Source of the DNA: Pseudoalteromonas lipolytica
GTDB lineage: Bacteria > Pseudomonadota > Gammaproteobacteria > Enterobacterales > Alteromonadaceae
Length of the DNA stretch: 64,000 bases
NCBI RefSeq assembly: GCF_001306915.1
Contig: NZ_LJTC01000004.1
Span: 315,628-379,627, forward strand
Direction of reading: 5' to 3'
The translations under genes were made by a program, and so were the position numbers. Below the pieces are notes generated by a model. The model did no database searches and had not been told where the DNA came from. It was given only the letters and a program-made list of their open reading frames with translations. How positions within the stretch are numbered: position 1 is the stretch's first letter; every line of letters starts with the position of its first letter. Below, piece after piece: positions 1-8,159 of this stretch.

Positions 1-714
1 GATGATATTCGTATCGTATTAGTTAACACATCACATTCTGGTAATATTGGCTCAGCGGCACGTGCTATGAAAACGATGGGCTTATCAAATTTATATCTTG
101 TTGATCCTGCTTGTGAAATTGACAGTCATGCGAGTGCGCTTGCAGCCGGTGCAACAGATGTTTTAGGTAAAACAGTGGTTGTTGATACACTGGCAGATGC
201 GATTGCTGATTGTGGCTTAACAATTGGTACCAGCGCACGCTCACGTACTTTATCTTGGCCTATGGTTGAGCCGCGTGAATGTGGTGAAAAATTAGTGGCT
301 GAGGCTGAACAGGGTCCTGTTGCACTCGTGTTTGGTCGTGAAAATAGTGGTTTAACGAACGAAGAACTACAACAATGTAACTACCACGTATGTATTCCTG
401 CAAACCCTGAATACAGCTCACTAAATCTAGCAATGGCCGTGCAAACGCTGTGTTATGAAACACGTATGGCGTATTTAAACAAACAGCCAAAAGCACAAGA
501 AGAAGACGAAGCAACCTATCCAAATGCAAAGCAAACTGAGCTGTTCTACGAGCACTTAGAGCAAACGCTAAACGACACAGGTTTTATCATCAAGCAACAC
601 CCTGGCATGGTGATGACTAAACTACGTCGCTTATTTAACCGCGCACGTCCAGAAGAAGCTGAGATGAACATTTTACGCGGTATTCTTACCTCTATTAATA
701 AGTCTATTAAATAA
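1..714 (+). CDS. trmJ: tRNA (cytidine/uridine-2'-O-)methyltransferase TrmJ, 5' end outside window
   Basis: The reading frame is open from base 1, so the gene starts upstream and only its last 237 codons are seen. TrmJ is a SpoU/SPOUT-family enzyme that uses S-adenosylmethionine to 2'-O-methylate residue 32 in the anticodon loop of several tRNAs. The visible part begins with the family N-terminal stretch ([19 protein letters not shown]). It then shows the knotted SAM-site signatures [15 protein letters not shown] and [16 protein letters not shown], followed by the TrmJ-type C-terminal tail. It lies directly upstream of iscR, a common arrangement in gammaproteobacteria. The identification is firm; only the start is missing. 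Confidence 0.95.
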   Translation, partial: DDIRIVLVNTSHSGNIGSAARAMKTMGLSNLYLVDPACEIDSHASALAAGATDVLGKTVVVDTLADAIADCGLTIGTSARSRTLSWPMVEPRECGEKLVAEAEQGPVALVFGRENSGLTNEELQQCNYHVCIPANPEYSSLNLAMAVQTLCYETRMAYLNKQPKAQEEDEATYPNAKQTELFYEHLEQTLNDTGFIIKQHPGMVMTKLRRLFNRARPEEAEMNILRGILTSINKSIK

Positions 715-732
715 TCACAGGTTATAAGTATA

Positions 733-863
733 ATACTTGACTAAATTACTCAGGTAATTACAATGTACCCAGTACTTGACTGTTTTTGTCAAGTATTCGG
801 TTTTATCAATGGCAAGTATCAATTTTTATCAAGTGATAATACTTGACTATTTTGGTCTGGTAA
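733..863 (+). promoter_or_regulatory. iscR promoter region with three IscR type-1-like sites
   Basis: Three 25-bp sites resembling the IscR type 1 consensus lie at 733-757, 772-796 and 839-863. Each starts with an ATACTTGACT-type half (GTACTTGACT in the second) and ends in a partly symmetric GGTAA or AGTAT half. The first site overlaps a plausible promoter: TTGACT at 737-742, 16-bp spacer, TACAAT at 759-764. TTGACT is also present in the other two sites. [2Fe-2S]-IscR is known to repress its own operon through type 1 sites, so this arrangement fits autoregulation. The sites are seen in the sequence; occupancy is inferred. Confidence 0.75.
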
Positions 864-906
864 TTAAAATTTGCACACCTTAGCGTGCAGTAACATCGGG
901 GGCTCC

Positions 907-1398
907 ATGAAGTTAACATCAAAAGGCAGATACGCAGTAACCGCCATGTTGGATGTTGCACTACATACAAATGTGGGTGCAGTGCCTCTTGCCGATATTT
1001 CTGAACGCCAAGAGATTTCGTTATCTTACCTTGAACAACTATTCGCCCGTTTACGTAAAAACGGCCTTGTGACCTCTGTGCGTGGCCCAGGTGGCGGATA
1101 TTTACTAGGTCGAGAAGCGAACGAAATTTCTGTCGGCGATGTGATTAACGCCGTTGATGAGTCTGTTGATGCAACACGTTGCCACAATGCAACGGGTGGC
1201 TGCCAAAGCGGCATGCGTTGTTTGACTCATACCTTATGGTCGGACTTAAGCGCACGTATCGAAGAGTTTTTAAATAGTATTACCCTTGCTGAATTGGTGG
1301 AAAAGTCAGATGTGAAAGAAGTCGCATCGCGCCAAGATAACAGCATCAACAATGCAATTAAGCAACTGGAAAACATTCAAGTAAGCTGTCAACTGTAG
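907..1398 (+). CDS. iscR: Fe-S cluster assembly regulator IscR
   Basis: This is an Rrf2-family winged-helix regulator that senses iron-sulfur status through its own [2Fe-2S] cluster and controls the isc operon. The start at 907 gives [16 protein letters not shown], the usual IscR N-terminus, and 163 residues against 162 in E. coli. An upstream in-frame start at 871 would add 12 atypical residues. The cluster ligands are visible in [17 protein letters not shown]. The spacing between the first two cysteines is one residue longer than in E. coli, while the third cysteine and the following LTH are conserved. It is the first gene of the operon, 22 bp before iscS. The C-terminal tail after about residue 135 is variable, as expected. 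Confidence 0.97.
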   Translation: MKLTSKGRYAVTAMLDVALHTNVGAVPLADISERQEISLSYLEQLFARLRKNGLVTSVRGPGGGYLLGREANEISVGDVINAVDESVDATRCHNATGGCQSGMRCLTHTLWSDLSARIEEFLNSITLAELVEKSDVKEVASRQDNSINNAIKQLENIQVSCQL

Positions 1399-1420
1399 CT
1401 TGACGAAAGCGGAGAGAGAA

Positions 1421-2638
1421 ATGAAGTTACCGATTTATTTAGATTACGCAGCAACCACGCCTGTTGATGAACGTGTGGCAAAAGAAATGATGCAATGCCT
1501 GACTATGGACGGTAATTTTGGTAACCCTGCATCACGCTCACACCGTTTTGGTTGGCAAGCAGAAGAAGCCGTTGATCAAGCACGTACAGACATTGCTGAT
1601 CTGATCAACGCTGACCCACGTGAAATTGTTTTCACTTCAGGTGCTACAGAATCAAACAACCTAGCAATTAAAGGCGCTGCGCAGTTCTATAAAAAGAAAG
1701 GCAAGCACGTTATCACGGTTAAAACAGAGCACAAAGCAGTGCTTGATACGTGTCGTGAACTAGAGCGTCAAGGTTTCGAAGTAACCTATATGGACGTTGA
1801 AGAAAACGGTTTACTTGACCTTAAAAAGCTTGAAGCTGCAATGCGTGACGACACAGTACTTGTGAGCGTAATGCACGTAAATAACGAGCTAGGTGTTATC
1901 CAAGATATCGCGACAATCGGCGAAATGTGCCGTGAGCGCAAAATTATGTTCCACGTAGATGCTGCACAAAGCGCAGGTAAAGTACTTATCGACGTGCAAC
2001 AGTTAAAAGTAGATTTCATGTCGTTTTCTGGCCACAAAGTATATGGCCCGAAAGGTGTCGGCGCACTTTATGTTCGTCGTAAGCCACGTGCACGTTTAGA
2101 AGCGCAAATGCACGGTGGTGGTCATGAGCGTGGTATGCGTTCAGGCACACTAGCTACTCACCAATTAGTTGGTATGGGTGCGGCATTTAGAATCGCTAAA
2201 GAAGATTTCGAAAAAGACCATGCACACATCAGCGCACTTCGTAAGCGCCTGATCGATGGCATCATGGCTGATATGGACGAAGTTTACTTCAATGGTGAAC
2301 CAAGTCACTCAGTTCCAGGTATTGTAAATATCAGCTTCAACTTTGTTGAAGGTGAGTCGTTATTAATGGCTGTTAAAGACATTGCTGTTTCATCAGGTTC
2401 TGCCTGTACCTCAGCAAGCTTAGAGCCTTCTTATGTACTACGTGCATTAGGCCGTAATGACGAGTTGGCACACAGCTCAATTCGTTTCAGCATTGGCCGC
2501 TTTACGACTGAAGAAGAGATTGATTACACCGTTGAACTAATCAAAAACTCGATCGGCCGTTTACGTGAGATGTCTCCTCTATGGGAAATGCATCAAGAAG
2601 GTATTGATTTAGATTCAGTTGAGTGGGCGCATCACTAA
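1421..2638 (+). CDS. iscS: cysteine desulfurase IscS
   Basis: This PLP enzyme removes sulfur from L-cysteine and passes it as a persulfide to IscU and other acceptors such as tRNA thiolation enzymes. The start at 1421 follows a GGAGAG ribosome site and gives [16 protein letters not shown], the typical N-terminus. The length is 405 residues against 404 in E. coli. A TTG at 1400 in frame would add seven residues and is not supported. The PLP-binding lysine lies in [10 protein letters not shown] and the flexible active-site loop has its catalytic cysteine in [17 protein letters not shown]. It is the second gene of the isc operon. Confidence 0.98.
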   Translation: MKLPIYLDYAATTPVDERVAKEMMQCLTMDGNFGNPASRSHRFGWQAEEAVDQARTDIADLINADPREIVFTSGATESNNLAIKGAAQFYKKKGKHVITVKTEHKAVLDTCRELERQGFEVTYMDVEENGLLDLKKLEAAMRDDTVLVSVMHVNNELGVIQDIATIGEMCRERKIMFHVDAAQSAGKVLIDVQQLKVDFMSFSGHKVYGPKGVGALYVRRKPRARLEAQMHGGGHERGMRSGTLATHQLVGMGAAFRIAKEDFEKDHAHISALRKRLIDGIMADMDEVYFNGEPSHSVPGIVNISFNFVEGESLLMAVKDIAVSSGSACTSASLEPSYVLRALGRNDELAHSSIRFSIGRFTTEEEIDYTVELIKNSIGRLREMSPLWEMHQEGIDLDSVEWAHH

Positions 2639-2678
2639 TCAGTGATCGCCGCCGCTAGCAGGTAGTGAGGATAGTATT

Positions 2679-3062
2679 ATGGCTTATAGTGATAAAGTAA
2701 TCGATCATGTTGAAAATCCACGCAACGTGGGTGCTTTAGACAAAAATGATCCGTCAGTTGCAACAGGTATGGTGGGTGCACCAGCATGTGGTGACGTAAT
2801 GAAATTGCAAATCAAAGTATCACCAGAAGGTGTAATTGAAGATGCAAAATTCAAAACATATGGTTGTGGTAGCGCAATTGCTTCTTCTTCACTTGTAACT
2901 GAGTGGGTAAAAGGCAAAACATTAGATGAAGCTGCAACAATCAAAAACACTGATATCAGTGCTGAGCTTGAATTACCGCCAGTGAAAATTCACTGTTCAA
3001 TTTTAGCAGAAGACGCGATTCAAGCAGCAATTGCTGACTACAAAAGCAAACAAGCGAAGTAA
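2679..3062 (+). CDS. iscU: Fe-S cluster scaffold protein IscU
   Basis: IscU is the scaffold on which [2Fe-2S] clusters are built before HscA/HscB release them. All three cluster cysteines are present in the expected contexts: [15 protein letters not shown] and [11 protein letters not shown]. The LPPVK segment that the chaperone HscA recognises is intact just before the third cysteine. The length of 127 residues is normal for the family. It lies 40 bp after iscS, with iscA 11 bp downstream, consistent with one transcript. Confidence 0.98.
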   Translation: MAYSDKVIDHVENPRNVGALDKNDPSVATGMVGAPACGDVMKLQIKVSPEGVIEDAKFKTYGCGSAIASSSLVTEWVKGKTLDEAATIKNTDISAELELPPVKIHCSILAEDAIQAAIADYKSKQAK

Positions 3063-3073
3063 GAGATAAATTC

Positions 3074-3397
3074 ATGGCAGTGACATTGACAGATGCGGCA
3101 GCAAACCGCGTAGAATCATTTTTAGCAAATCGCGGCAAAGGCATTGGCCTACGCGTTGGCATTAAAACGACGGGCTGTTCAGGTCTTGCTTATGTTCTTG
3201 AATTTGTTGATGAGTTAGCAGACGGCGACGAAATTTTTGAAAGCCGTGGTGTGAAAGTGATCGTTGATGCCAAAAGCTTAGTCTATATTGATGGTACTGA
3301 GCTTGATTACACCAAAGAAGGTTTGAACGAAGGGTTTAAGTTTAACAACCCGAACCAAGCCGATGAGTGTGGTTGCGGCGAAAGCTTCACCGTTTAA
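3074..3397 (+). CDS. iscA: Fe-S carrier protein IscA
   Basis: This A-type carrier receives or carries iron-sulfur clusters to apo-proteins. The three conserved cysteines are in [14 protein letters not shown] and ECGCGESF near the C-terminus, and the 107-residue length matches E. coli IscA. The preceding gene ends 11 bp upstream. A perfect 7-bp stem-loop followed by a T-rich stretch lies just after the gene (3421-3450) and may reduce read-through into hscB. The identification is firm. Confidence 0.97.
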   Translation: MAVTLTDAAANRVESFLANRGKGIGLRVGIKTTGCSGLAYVLEFVDELADGDEIFESRGVKVIVDAKSLVYIDGTELDYTKEGLNEGFKFNNPNQADECGCGESFTV

Positions 3398-3420
3398 GCT
3401 TATAAAACTTTCTTTGCTTG

Positions 3421-3450
3421 AAGCCCTGCCTATGTAGGGCTTTGTTCTTT
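3421..3450 (+). terminator. stem-loop between iscA and hscB (possible attenuator)
   Basis: AAGCCCT at 3421-3427 pairs perfectly with AGGGCTT at 3436-3442 around an 8-base loop, and TTGTTCTTT-type sequence follows. It has the form of a weak intrinsic terminator inside the isc operon. It could set a lower level of hscBA-fdx relative to iscSUA. The structure is seen; the activity is inferred. Confidence 0.5.
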
Positions 3451-3475
3451 CCTGTTTACCGAGTTGGATTATGTA

Positions 3476-4003
3476 ATGCGTTACTTTGAGTTATTTGCAA
3501 TTCCAGTAGATTACAACATTGATTTAGCGACTATTAATAAACACTACCTTGAGCTGCAACGCGCAGTTCACCCTGATCGCCACGCAAGCTCTAGCAGCCG
3601 TGACAAATTACTTGCTGTGCAAAATGCAGCAGAAATCAATGATGCATTACAAACTTTAAAACACCCGGTAAAACGTGCTGAGTACATGCTAAGCGAGCTT
3701 GGTGTTGATATTCGCGCCGAGCAACAAACATTACAAGACCCGCTATTCTTAATGCAGCAAATGGAGCTGCGTGAAGAATTAGAAGAACTTGAAAATGCCG
3801 CAGATCCTGATGCAGCAATTGCCCAGTTTGAAGCGCAAATTAAACAACTCGATAAGCAATACAGCAGCGAATTAGCCGCTCAGCTAGCAAGTAATGATGA
3901 GCAACAATGGCAAGCTGCCGCTGACAATATTCGTAAATTGAAGTTTGTTTATAAGTTACGCGATGAACTAGAGCGTATTGAAGACAGTTTATTTGATGAT
4001 TAA
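3476..4003 (+). CDS. hscB: Fe-S assembly J-domain co-chaperone HscB
   Basis: HscB is a J-protein that brings IscU to HscA and stimulates its ATPase. The HPD signature of the J domain is present (AVHPDRHAS, about residue 35), followed by the helical C-terminal IscU-binding domain with FLMQQMELREELEE. The start at 3476 gives MRYFELF, aligned with the MDYFTLF start of E. coli HscB, and 175 residues. A TTG at 3464 would add four residues and cannot be excluded. The gene sits 78 bp after iscA, beyond a small stem-loop, and 47 bp before hscA. Confidence 0.96.
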   Translation: MRYFELFAIPVDYNIDLATINKHYLELQRAVHPDRHASSSSRDKLLAVQNAAEINDALQTLKHPVKRAEYMLSELGVDIRAEQQTLQDPLFLMQQMELREELEELENAADPDAAIAQFEAQIKQLDKQYSSELAAQLASNDEQQWQAAADNIRKLKFVYKLRDELERIEDSLFDD

Positions 4004-4050
4004 TCGTTAGTTGTTACACAACAGCTATTTAAGAGTTTAAAAAGAGCATT

Positions 4051-5913
4051 ATGGCATTATTGCAAATTGCTGAGCCGGGGCAGAGCGCGGCACCACATGA
4101 GCACAAATTAGCAGTCGGTATTGACCTTGGTACAACTAACTCGTTAGTTGCAACAGTGCAAAGCGGCGAAGCGCGCACACTGACTGATTTAGCAGGCAAT
4201 GCGATGCTACCATCGGTTGTTCAATACCAAGCAGATAGCATTGTGGTTGGTGAGCGAGCGGCTGCAGCCGCTACTCAAGACCCTGCAAACACATTAATCT
4301 CGGTTAAGCGTTTTTTAGGTAAAACTCAGGCTGAAATCGAAAAAAGCTATGGTCAACTACCGTACGAATTTTGTGAGCATGATGGCTCATTAGCAATCAG
4401 CACAGTTGCAGGTGCAATTAGCCCTGTTACTGCATCGAGTGAAATTTTAAAAGCATTAAAACTGCGCGCAGAAGACAGCTTTGCAGGTCAAGACATCTTA
4501 GGCGCGGTTATTACAGTGCCAGCTTATTTTGATGATGCTCAGCGTCAAAGCACTAAAGATGCCGCCGAGCTTGCTGGTATTAAGGTATTACGTTTATTAA
4601 ACGAGCCAACGGCTGCGGCTGTTGCTTATGGCCTTGATTCAGGCCAAGAAGGCATTATCGCCGTATACGATTTAGGTGGCGGTACCTTCGATATTTCTAT
4701 TTTACGTTTACACCAAGGTGTATTCGAAGTGCTTGCGACTGGCGGTGACTCAAGCCTTGGTGGTGACGATTTTGACTCGCTATTAGTTGAATACTTTAAA
4801 AAACAAACGGGTGTGAGCGAGCTTTCTGCATCGGTATTGCGTTTATTCATCAATAAAGCAAAAGCGTGCAAAGAAGCACTAAGCCAATACCAAACTGTGA
4901 ATGTAGGTTTAGAGTTTGACGGGCAAAGCCACAAAGTTGAAGTAACCCGCGAAACGTTTGATGAGCTTGCTCTTAGCCTTGTGAAGAAAACGCTACGTTC
5001 TTGCCGTCGTGCGGTTAAAGATGCGGGTATCGAGAACGAAGAAGTACTACAAGTTGTAATGGTTGGCGGCTCGACTCGTATGCCAATTGTACGCTCTCAA
5101 GTTGCTGCATTTTTTGATAAAGAGCCACTGACTTCTATCGACCCAGATCGCGTAGTTGCACTCGGTGCAGCACTGCAAGCAGATGTATTGGTTGGCAATA
5201 AGCCAGATTCAGACATGTTGCTATTAGACGTATTGCCACTGTCGCTAGGTCTTGAAACCATGGGTGGCTTGGTTGAAAAAATTATTCCACGTAACACCAC
5301 GATCCCTGTTGCACGTGCACAAGAGTTTACTACTTTCAAAGATGGTCAAACTGCTATGTCACTGCATGTATTACAAGGTGAGCGTGAGCTAGTTGACGAT
5401 TGTCGTTCATTGGCTAAGTTCAGCTTAAAAGGTATTCCGGCCATGGCAGCCGGTGCTGCGCATATTCGCGTAACCTTTAAAGTAGATGCTGATGGCCTAT
5501 TAAGTGTATCGGCAATGGAAAAATCAACGGGTGTGCAAGCTGAAATTCAGGTCAAACCATCGTTTGGTTTATCGGACGACCAAGTTGCAAACATGCTTAA
5601 AGAGTCAATGACTAACGCTAAAGACGACATGCAAGCGCGTATGCTTAAAGAGCAGCAAGTTGAAGCGTTACGTGTTGTTGAAGCACTTGAAGCATCACTG
5701 GCAACCGACAGTGCATTACTTGACGAACAAGAATTAGGTGCGTTAAAAGCAGAAATTGCTAAACTTGTTGCCGTACGCGAAAGTGCAACAACACCTGCAG
5801 AAATTAAAGCAGCGATTGAAGCTGTAGACAATGCAAGTAGCGAATTTGCTGCTCGCAGAATGGATGCATCAATCAAAAAAGCGCTGCAAGGGCAGTCAGT
5901 AGACGAAGTTTAA
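4051..5913 (+). CDS. hscA: Fe-S assembly Hsp70 chaperone HscA
   Basis: HscA is a specialised DnaK-type ATPase that drives cluster transfer from IscU by binding its LPPVK motif. The nucleotide-binding domain is shown by [13 protein letters not shown] near residue 24, [12 protein letters not shown] near residue 206 and [11 protein letters not shown] near residue 336. The substrate-binding domain follows, then a short helical lid. The length is 620 residues against 616 in E. coli HscA, shorter than DnaK at the C-terminus. It lies between hscB and fdx, 11 bp upstream of the latter. Confidence 0.98.
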   Translation: MALLQIAEPGQSAAPHEHKLAVGIDLGTTNSLVATVQSGEARTLTDLAGNAMLPSVVQYQADSIVVGERAAAAATQDPANTLISVKRFLGKTQAEIEKSYGQLPYEFCEHDGSLAISTVAGAISPVTASSEILKALKLRAEDSFAGQDILGAVITVPAYFDDAQRQSTKDAAELAGIKVLRLLNEPTAAAVAYGLDSGQEGIIAVYDLGGGTFDISILRLHQGVFEVLATGGDSSLGGDDFDSLLVEYFKKQTGVSELSASVLRLFINKAKACKEALSQYQTVNVGLEFDGQSHKVEVTRETFDELALSLVKKTLRSCRRAVKDAGIENEEVLQVVMVGGSTRMPIVRSQVAAFFDKEPLTSIDPDRVVALGAALQADVLVGNKPDSDMLLLDVLPLSLGLETMGGLVEKIIPRNTTIPVARAQEFTTFKDGQTAMSLHVLQGERELVDDCRSLAKFSLKGIPAMAAGAAHIRVTFKVDADGLLSVSAMEKSTGVQAEIQVKPSFGLSDDQVANMLKESMTNAKDDMQARMLKEQQVEALRVVEALEASLATDSALLDEQELGALKAEIAKLVAVRESATTPAEIKAAIEAVDNASSEFAARRMDASIKKALQGQSVDEV

Positions 5914-5924
5914 CGAGGTAAGGT

Positions 5925-6263
5925 ATGCCACAAATTATTTTTCTTCCACACGAAGAGTTATGCCCAGAAGGCGCTGCTATTGAAGCTCCTACAGGTGAAA
6001 CTGTATTAGATGTTGCACTAAAAAATGGTATTAGCATTCCACATGCTTGTGAAAAATCATGTGCATGTACAACATGCCACTTAATCATTCGTGAAGGCTT
6101 TGACTCTTTAGATGAGAGCGATGAGCTTGAAGACGATATGCTAGATAAAGCATGGGGTCTTGAGCCTGAGTCACGCCTTGGTTGCCAAGCGGTGATCAAA
6201 GATGAAGATTTAGTGGTTGAAATTCCAAAGTATAATCTCAATATCGTTAATGAAGAGCATTAA
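5925..6263 (+). CDS. fdx: ISC-system [2Fe-2S] ferredoxin
   Basis: This is an adrenodoxin-type ferredoxin that supplies electrons to cluster assembly on IscU. The four cluster cysteines are visible as CEKSCACTTC and a later LGCQAV. The length is 112 residues, as in E. coli Fdx (111). It is the last gene of the operon. A strong intrinsic terminator follows, so no iscX is encoded immediately downstream, unlike in E. coli. Confidence 0.97.
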   Translation: MPQIIFLPHEELCPEGAAIEAPTGETVLDVALKNGISIPHACEKSCACTTCHLIIREGFDSLDESDELEDDMLDKAWGLEPESRLGCQAVIKDEDLVVEIPKYNLNIVNEEH

Positions 6264-6285
6264 TTTTTAACGGCTTTGATTTCGT

Positions 6286-6327
6286 AAAAACCGCTGTAGT
6301 TGCTTGGTCTCTACAGCGGTTTTTTGT
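6286..6327 (+). terminator. rho-independent terminator of the isc operon
   Basis: A 14-bp stem is formed by AAAAACCGCTGTAG (6286-6299) and its complement at 6311-6324, with an 11-base loop and a T-run at the 3' edge. It lies 22 bp after fdx. Confidence 0.9.
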
Positions 6328-6359
6328 TTTTAGAGCTGATAGCTGATTTTGGAGGTTCT

Positions 6360-7787
6360 ATGTCTGATTTGGTTTTTTCTGATTCGTTTATCGACGGTGA
6401 CTTTTACTCTACGAGCCAGCGTTTTAGTGTAGATAACCCCGCAACCGCAGAGGTGATTACTCAGGTCTCTGATATTGATGAAGCTGGGGTTGAGCAGGCT
6501 TTAAAAAGTGCTGACGAGGCATTTAGTAAGCTAAAGCAAACAACTGCAACCGAACGTAGTGAAACGCTGCGCCGTTGGTATGAGTTGGTTATTGAGCACA
6601 AGCAACAGCTTGCTGAGTTAATGACTAAAGAGCAGGGTAAGCCTTTAAAAGAAGCCTTGGGCGAAGTGGAATACGGTGCAGGCTTTATTAAATGGTTTAG
6701 TGAAGAGGCAAAGCGTAGTTACGGCGACACAATTCCTGCTACTGATAGCAAACATCGTTTAACAACGATCAAGCAGCCCATTGGTGTGGTGGCTGGTATT
6801 ACCCCTTGGAATTTCCCGATTGCCATGATCACCCGTAAAGTGGCACCAGCTTATGCCGCGGGTTGTAGTTTTGTAATTAAACCTTCGGAACATACGCCAT
6901 TATGCGCTATTGCCTTAGCCTACCTTGCTGATAAAGCAGGGTTTGTAAAAGGTGCGCTGAACGTAGTGGTCTCTGAAAACGCCAAAATGGTGGGTGAGAT
7001 CATGACCGAGTCTCAGCGTGTGCGTAAGTTCACATTCACAGGCTCAACCGGTGTAGGTAAGCAGTTACTATCGCAGTGCGCTTCAACAATTAAACAAACG
7101 TCTATGGAACTTGGCGGTAATGCCCCGTTCATTATTTTCGATAATGCCGATTTAGATGAAGCCGTTGCTGGCCTTATGGGGGCTAAATTTAGAAACGCAG
7201 GACAAACCTGTGTTGCCGCTAACCGAATTTTTGTTCAGCGCTCAGTGCTCGAAACGGTGCTCGAAAAACTCACAGACAAAGTGGCTGAGTTAAAGGTAGG
7301 CAATGGACTTGATGACGGGGTAGATATCGGCCCATTAATTTACCCTAAAGCAAAAGAGAAAGTTCAAACGCTTGTGCAAGATGCAGTTGATAAAGGGGCG
7401 TCGTTAATCGGTGACAACAGTGAGCTTGAAGGCAGTTTTCAAGCGCCATTAATTTTAACCGATGTGACCCCAGAGATGGATATCTATCATGATGAAGTGT
7501 TTGGTCCTGTAGTCAGCATTATCGCTTTTGATGATGAACAAGAAGTACTTCAGCTAGCTAACGACGTACCTTATGGTTTAGCTGCGTATTTTTATAGTGA
7601 AAACATAAAGCAAGTTTATCGCGTAAGCGAAGCACTTGAATACGGCATGATAGGTATTAACGAAGGCCTTATCTCAAACCCCGTAGCGCCATTTGGCGGT
7701 GTTAAACAGTCTGGTTTAGGCCGAGAAGGCGGCCACCAAGGGTTAGATGAGTACCTAGAAGAGAAGTATCTTTGTGTTAAGGTTTGA
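6360..7787 (+). CDS. gabD: NAD(P)-dependent succinate-semialdehyde dehydrogenase-like aldehyde dehydrogenase
   Basis: This member of the aldehyde dehydrogenase superfamily most likely oxidises succinate semialdehyde to succinate, the last step of GABA breakdown. The start at 6360 follows a strong GGAGG site (6351-6355) and gives 475 residues, near E. coli GabD (482). An earlier in-frame start at 6300 lies inside the isc terminator and is rejected. Family motifs are the NAD-site segment GITPWNFP, the general-base glutamate in MELGGNAPF and the catalytic cysteine in NAGQTCVAANR. No gabT or gabP lies beside it, so the substrate is assigned from sequence type alone; glutarate semialdehyde is the main alternative. 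Confidence 0.85.
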   Translation: MSDLVFSDSFIDGDFYSTSQRFSVDNPATAEVITQVSDIDEAGVEQALKSADEAFSKLKQTTATERSETLRRWYELVIEHKQQLAELMTKEQGKPLKEALGEVEYGAGFIKWFSEEAKRSYGDTIPATDSKHRLTTIKQPIGVVAGITPWNFPIAMITRKVAPAYAAGCSFVIKPSEHTPLCAIALAYLADKAGFVKGALNVVVSENAKMVGEIMTESQRVRKFTFTGSTGVGKQLLSQCASTIKQTSMELGGNAPFIIFDNADLDEAVAGLMGAKFRNAGQTCVAANRIFVQRSVLETVLEKLTDKVAELKVGNGLDDGVDIGPLIYPKAKEKVQTLVQDAVDKGASLIGDNSELEGSFQAPLILTDVTPEMDIYHDEVFGPVVSIIAFDDEQEVLQLANDVPYGLAAYFYSENIKQVYRVSEALEYGMIGINEGLISNPVAPFGGVKQSGLGREGGHQGLDEYLEEKYLCVKV

Positions 7788-7803
7788 GCGATAAGCTATA
7801 AGT

Positions 7804-7945
7804 GCGCGTGAAAAAAATTTCACGCCTACAATACCTCGCACCTCGTAGGAACGGCTTTAGCCGTGAATAGGTCAGATCTATTCGGCGTTAAAACGCCTCC
7901 TACCACGTAGGCGTCACGCTTGCTTGGCGCGTCTTACATTCAACA
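7804..7945. repeat. REP-like repeat cluster after gabD
   Basis: The gap after gabD holds three palindromic pieces. The first is a GTGAAAAAAATTTCAC dyad at about 7808-7823, ending in GCCTAC. The second is a 59-bp element at 7845-7903 that begins GTAGGAACGGCTTTAGCCG and ends CTCCTAC. The third is a GTAGGCGTCACGCTTGC piece at about 7907-7940. The 59-bp element recurs at 30040-30098 and 30113-30171, and the other two recur at 11132-11214 and around 30514-30594. The remainder of the gap up to 8047 shows nothing else recognisable. Confidence 0.75.
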
Positions 7946-8047
7946 CCCTTTCGATGGATTTACGCCTTACTAACAAACAACACAATTCGGCTTCAAACTT
8001 ACAGCTTATGGCTTAAAGCTTCAAACTCCTCGCCTTTATTTTTCACA

Positions 8048-8067
8048 AAATGATAGCGCTGTCATTT
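8048..8067. promoter_or_regulatory. putative NagR-type operator upstream of the hexosaminidase gene
   Basis: A near-perfect 20-bp palindrome, centred on AGCGCT and with AAATGA and TCATTT arms, has a single mismatched pair. It resembles the LacI-family NagR operator described for chitin and N-acetylglucosamine genes in Shewanella and relatives. It ends 93 bp before the start codon. A related palindrome lies 98 bp before the NagP-like gene. Confidence 0.65.
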
Positions 8068-8159
8068 TAGTTTTTATATGATAGGAACGAATTATTAACA
8101 AAAATGAAAAATAGTACGCAGAAATACCGTACACTCAGGGCTTAAACGAGGAGAAAGTA

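Noticed and set aside
6300..6359. Extended N-terminus of the aldehyde dehydrogenase
   Set aside because: It lies inside the isc terminator, and a strong GGAGG site selects the start at 6360.
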